Source: an uncultured Eubacterium sp. (GTDB lineage Bacteria > Bacillota > Clostridia > Lachnospirales > Lachnospiraceae). From it: a stretch of 64,000 bases of DNA. The position numbers and the translations under genes are program-made. Where the stretch lies: contig CAJUBZ010000001.1 in the NCBI GenBank assembly GCA_910584795.1, forward strand, positions 264,894-328,893, read 5' to 3'. Numbering within the stretch: the stretch's first letter is position 1; each line of letters begins with the position of its first letter. Positions 61,865 through 64,000 of this stretch are shown one piece after another. The notes beneath the pieces were generated by a model, which searched no databases, was not told the DNA's origin, and saw only the letters and a program-made list of their open reading frames with translations.

Positions 61865-63154
61865 ATGAAAAAACTAAGAGGATTCTTTGTATTTTCTCTT
61901 GTATTTATTTTATTCGCCGGTGCAGGATATATTATTTCCAAACAAAGTAACCATGATTTAAACGCAAGCGAAAATGCTACAACAAGAACAACGCAGGAAA
62001 CTGAATCAACTGCTTCAGAACAATATAACTTAATTACCAAAATCACATTACCTCATACCTCTATCAGCATTACGAAAGGCAAAAAAAGAGTCATCAAAGC
62101 TGATTTTAGATATGGCAGCAATACTAATTTAGAAAATGAACCTTTTGAATGGAAAAGCAAAAATACGGACATTGTTACCGTCAATAAAAAGGGTATTATC
62201 AAAGCAAAAAAAGCCGGTAAAACATATATTATCTGTTCCAGCATCTCCGGTAACATCAAAGTTCGTTGTAAAGTAATGGTACGTGAACCATATAATAAAG
62301 TTGTATCAATGAAACTAAATACTTCACATATTCAATTGGGGAAAAACCATAAGCGGAAAATAAAACCTATCATCAATTATGGTAACTCAAAATACACAAA
62401 AGAACCTATTATTTGGAGCAGTTCCAATAATAAAATTGCCAGTGTAAAAAATGGTGTAATTAGAGGAAAGAAAAATGGCACAACCTACATAAAAGCAAAA
62501 TCAAAATACACAAACAAAGCTGTTCGATTAAAAGTGACTGTAAAAAACACAAAATATATCGCTGTAACTTTTGATGATGGACCGGGAGATTATACTGACA
62601 AATTATTAGATGCTCTTGAAAAGTACCATAGTAAAGCGACATTTTTTGTTTTGGGAAACAGAGTTAATACATACAAAAAACAGTTAAAACGTGAATACAA
62701 TCTTGGTATGGAAGTAGGCAGCCATACATGGGCTCATAAAAACTTAAATGTTATTTCAAAAAATGATGTAAAAAGTGAAATTTTTAAAGCACGGGACGCC
62801 GTTAAAAATATTATCGGTGAATTTCCTACACTGCTTAGACCACCATATGGTAACTTTAATAAAACAGTTTCAAAAAATGCCGGTGTACCAATGATTTACT
62901 GGTCTGTCGATACAGAAGACTGGAAACATAAGAATGTTAAATATATTTCAAAATACTTATTAAATCATGCACGTGATGGAGAAATCATTTTATTACATGA
63001 TATTCATTCTACTTCTGTTGATGGATTTATCAAAGCACTTCCAAAATTAAAGAAAAAAGGCTTTGAGTTGGTAACTGTAAGCGAATTATATGAAATCTAT
63101 GGTAAAAAATTAAAAAAAGGCATTATGTACTACGGTCCAAACAGCAACAGATAG
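61865..63154 (+). CDS. Secreted polysaccharide deacetylase (CE4/NodB) with Big2 domains
   Basis: 429 aa: signal anchor (about 1-26), Ser/Thr-rich spacer, two Big2 domains (about 60-140 and 145-225), NodB domain (about 230-425). CE4 motifs: motif 1 TFDDGPGDYT, motif 2 GSHTWAHKNL (His-x3-His metal ligands), motif 3 LRPPYGNFN, motif 4 WSVDTEDWK, motif 5 ILLHDIHSTS. Expected to N-deacetylate peptidoglycan GlcNAc or another surface glycan. AAAGGG lies 6 nt before the ATG. It is divergent from the spoIIIA operon. Confidence 0.92.
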   Translation: MKKLRGFFVFSLVFILFAGAGYIISKQSNHDLNASENATTRTTQETESTASEQYNLITKITLPHTSISITKGKKRVIKADFRYGSNTNLENEPFEWKSKNTDIVTVNKKGIIKAKKAGKTYIICSSISGNIKVRCKVMVREPYNKVVSMKLNTSHIQLGKNHKRKIKPIINYGNSKYTKEPIIWSSSNNKIASVKNGVIRGKKNGTTYIKAKSKYTNKAVRLKVTVKNTKYIAVTFDDGPGDYTDKLLDALEKYHSKATFFVLGNRVNTYKKQLKREYNLGMEVGSHTWAHKNLNVISKNDVKSEIFKARDAVKNIIGEFPTLLRPPYGNFNKTVSKNAGVPMIYWSVDTEDWKHKNVKYISKYLLNHARDGEIILLHDIHSTSVDGFIKALPKLKKKGFELVTVSELYEIYGKKLKKGIMYYGPNSNR

Positions 63155-63195
63155 AAAAAAAGATGAACCAATTTTTTGGTTCATCTTTTTTTCTA
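63152..63195. terminator. Bidirectional terminator between the deacetylase and ABC ATPase genes
   Basis: Two perfect 20-nt arms around TTTT. The arms begin and end with the stop codons of the two convergent genes (both TAG). Confidence 0.9.
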
Positions 63196-63939
63196 TAAAA
63201 CTTTTGATAAAAATTCTTTCAAACGTCCATCCTGTGGATTTTCAAACAAATCTTTTGGATTACTATCTTCTAATATTGCCCCATCTGCCATAAAGACGAC
63301 TCTGCTGGCAACTTCTTTTGCAAATCCCATTTCATGGGTAACAATAACCATTGTCATTCCCTCATTTGCTAAATCTCCAATTAGTTCAAGCACTTCTCCT
63401 ACCATTTCCGGATCAAGTGCTGATGTTGGCTCATCAAACAACATTACATCCGGATTCATTGCCAAAGCCCTTACGATAGCAATTCTCTGCTTTTGACCAC
63501 CGGACAACATATTTGGATATTCGTCCCTCTTATCTGCAAGACCAATACGCTCCAACAATTCCATAGCTTCCTTTTCTGCCTGTTCCTTTGTTTTCAGTTT
63601 CAGGTGAATCGGTGCCATGGTAATATTTTGCAGCACTGTTTTATGCGGAAACAGATTAAAATGCTGGAATACCATCCCCATTTTTCTTCTATGAAGATTA
63701 ATATCAACTTTCTTGTCTGCCAGATTTACACCTTCAAAATATATTGAACCATATGTTATCGGTTCTAACATATTTAAACTTCTAAGAAGTGTAGATTTTC
63801 CAGAACCAGATGGTCCTATGATTGCAACTACTTCTCCCTTTTTAATATCAAGACTACAATGATACAGAGCCTTAACAGCACCATGATTGTATTCTTTTCC
63901 AACATCTACTACTGAAATCATATTATCGTTTGTCGCCAC
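63193..63939 (-). CDS. Polar amino acid ABC importer ATPase (GlnQ type)
   Basis: 248 aa: Walker A GPSGSGKSTLLR, Q-loop VFQHFNLFPHKTVLQN, signature LSGGQKQRIAIVRAL, Walker B VMLFDEPTSALDPEMVGE, H-loop VTHEMGFA. This set is typical of the GlnQ/ArtM group for polar amino acids. Start is GTG with AGGAG 8 nt ahead; no ATG fits. Overlaps the end of the permease gene by 17 nt. Confidence 0.93.
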   Translation of the reverse strand: MATNDNMISVVDVGKEYNHGAVKALYHCSLDIKKGEVVAIIGPSGSGKSTLLRSLNMLEPITYGSIYFEGVNLADKKVDINLHRRKMGMVFQHFNLFPHKTVLQNITMAPIHLKLKTKEQAEKEAMELLERIGLADKRDEYPNMLSGGQKQRIAIVRALAMNPDVMLFDEPTSALDPEMVGEVLELIGDLANEGMTMVIVTHEMGFAKEVASRVVFMADGAILEDSNPKDLFENPQDGRLKEFLSKVL

Positions 63940-64000
63940 GTCTCATTCTCCTTTCTATTGCCTCAATTGCCTTACTTGCAGGGTAATTGATACAGAAATA
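63923..64000 (-). CDS. Amino acid ABC importer permease, C-terminal fragment at window edge
   Basis: Only the last 25 codons lie in the window. They read FCINYPASKAIEAIERRM and end in a basic tail (RRGDKR), the usual C terminus of HisM/GlnP-type permeases. The stop lies 17 nt inside the ATPase gene, so the two are coupled. The rest lies beyond position 64000. Confidence 0.7.
   Translation of the reverse strand, partial: YFCINYPASKAIEAIERRMRRGDKR

Overview
The window reads as a chromosomal segment of an AT-rich, spore-forming Clostridia bacterium, most likely a Lachnospiraceae member. The evidence is a complete spoIIIA operon, spoIVB next to spo0A, AGGAGG-type ribosome binding sites on most genes, a Bacillus/Clostridium-type SOS box in front of recA, and secreted proteins built on Lys-rich Big2 domains. 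I saw no rRNA, tRNA, CRISPR array, insertion sequence or prophage. Most genes run on the minus strand.

Layout from left to right. 0-7 kb: a secreted modular GH64 beta-1,3-glucanase, a D,D-carboxypeptidase (dacF) and an LtaS-type lipoteichoic acid synthase. 7-20 kb: DAHP synthase (+), then core housekeeping genes on the minus strand: xerD, a probable spoIIM, nudix hydrolase, proC, rny, recX-recA, an aminotransferase, pgsA, rimO, rpoZ-gmk-yicC. 20-22 kb: rqcH (+) behind a long, apparently structured leader RNA. 22-35.5 kb: glgA, spo0A, an FHA protein, spoIVB, recN, argR, nadK, tlyA, dxs, ispA, xseB, xseA, nusB and asp23, the usual Clostridia order.

35.6-57.2 kb is an accessory block lying between asp23 and spoIIIAH, which are near neighbours in many Clostridia. 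It holds a WapA/Rhs-type giant secreted protein with a distinct C-terminal tip and a two-helix membrane protein directly behind it (candidate toxin and immunity pair). Next comes a seven-gene same-strand run in which a nitrate/sulfonate-type ABC importer is followed by an SGNH protein, an MBOAT acyltransferase, an acyl-AMP ligase and a carrier protein (candidate surface acylation pathway). Then follow a secreted SGNH/Big2 protein, a MacB-type ABC exporter, and a Feo ferrous iron operon with a divergent DtxR-family regulator and matching operators.

57.2-61.7 kb is spoIIIAA-AH in standard order with a candidate sigma-E promoter. The window ends with a secreted Big2/NodB polysaccharide deacetylase (+) and the ATPase and permease tail of an amino acid ABC importer.

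The strongest candidates for undescribed biology are the Rhs C-terminal tip with its small membrane partner, the importer-acylation gene run, the structured leader of rqcH, and the dacF ribosome binding site buried in a terminator-like hairpin. All functional calls come from reading motifs by eye; no database search was run.
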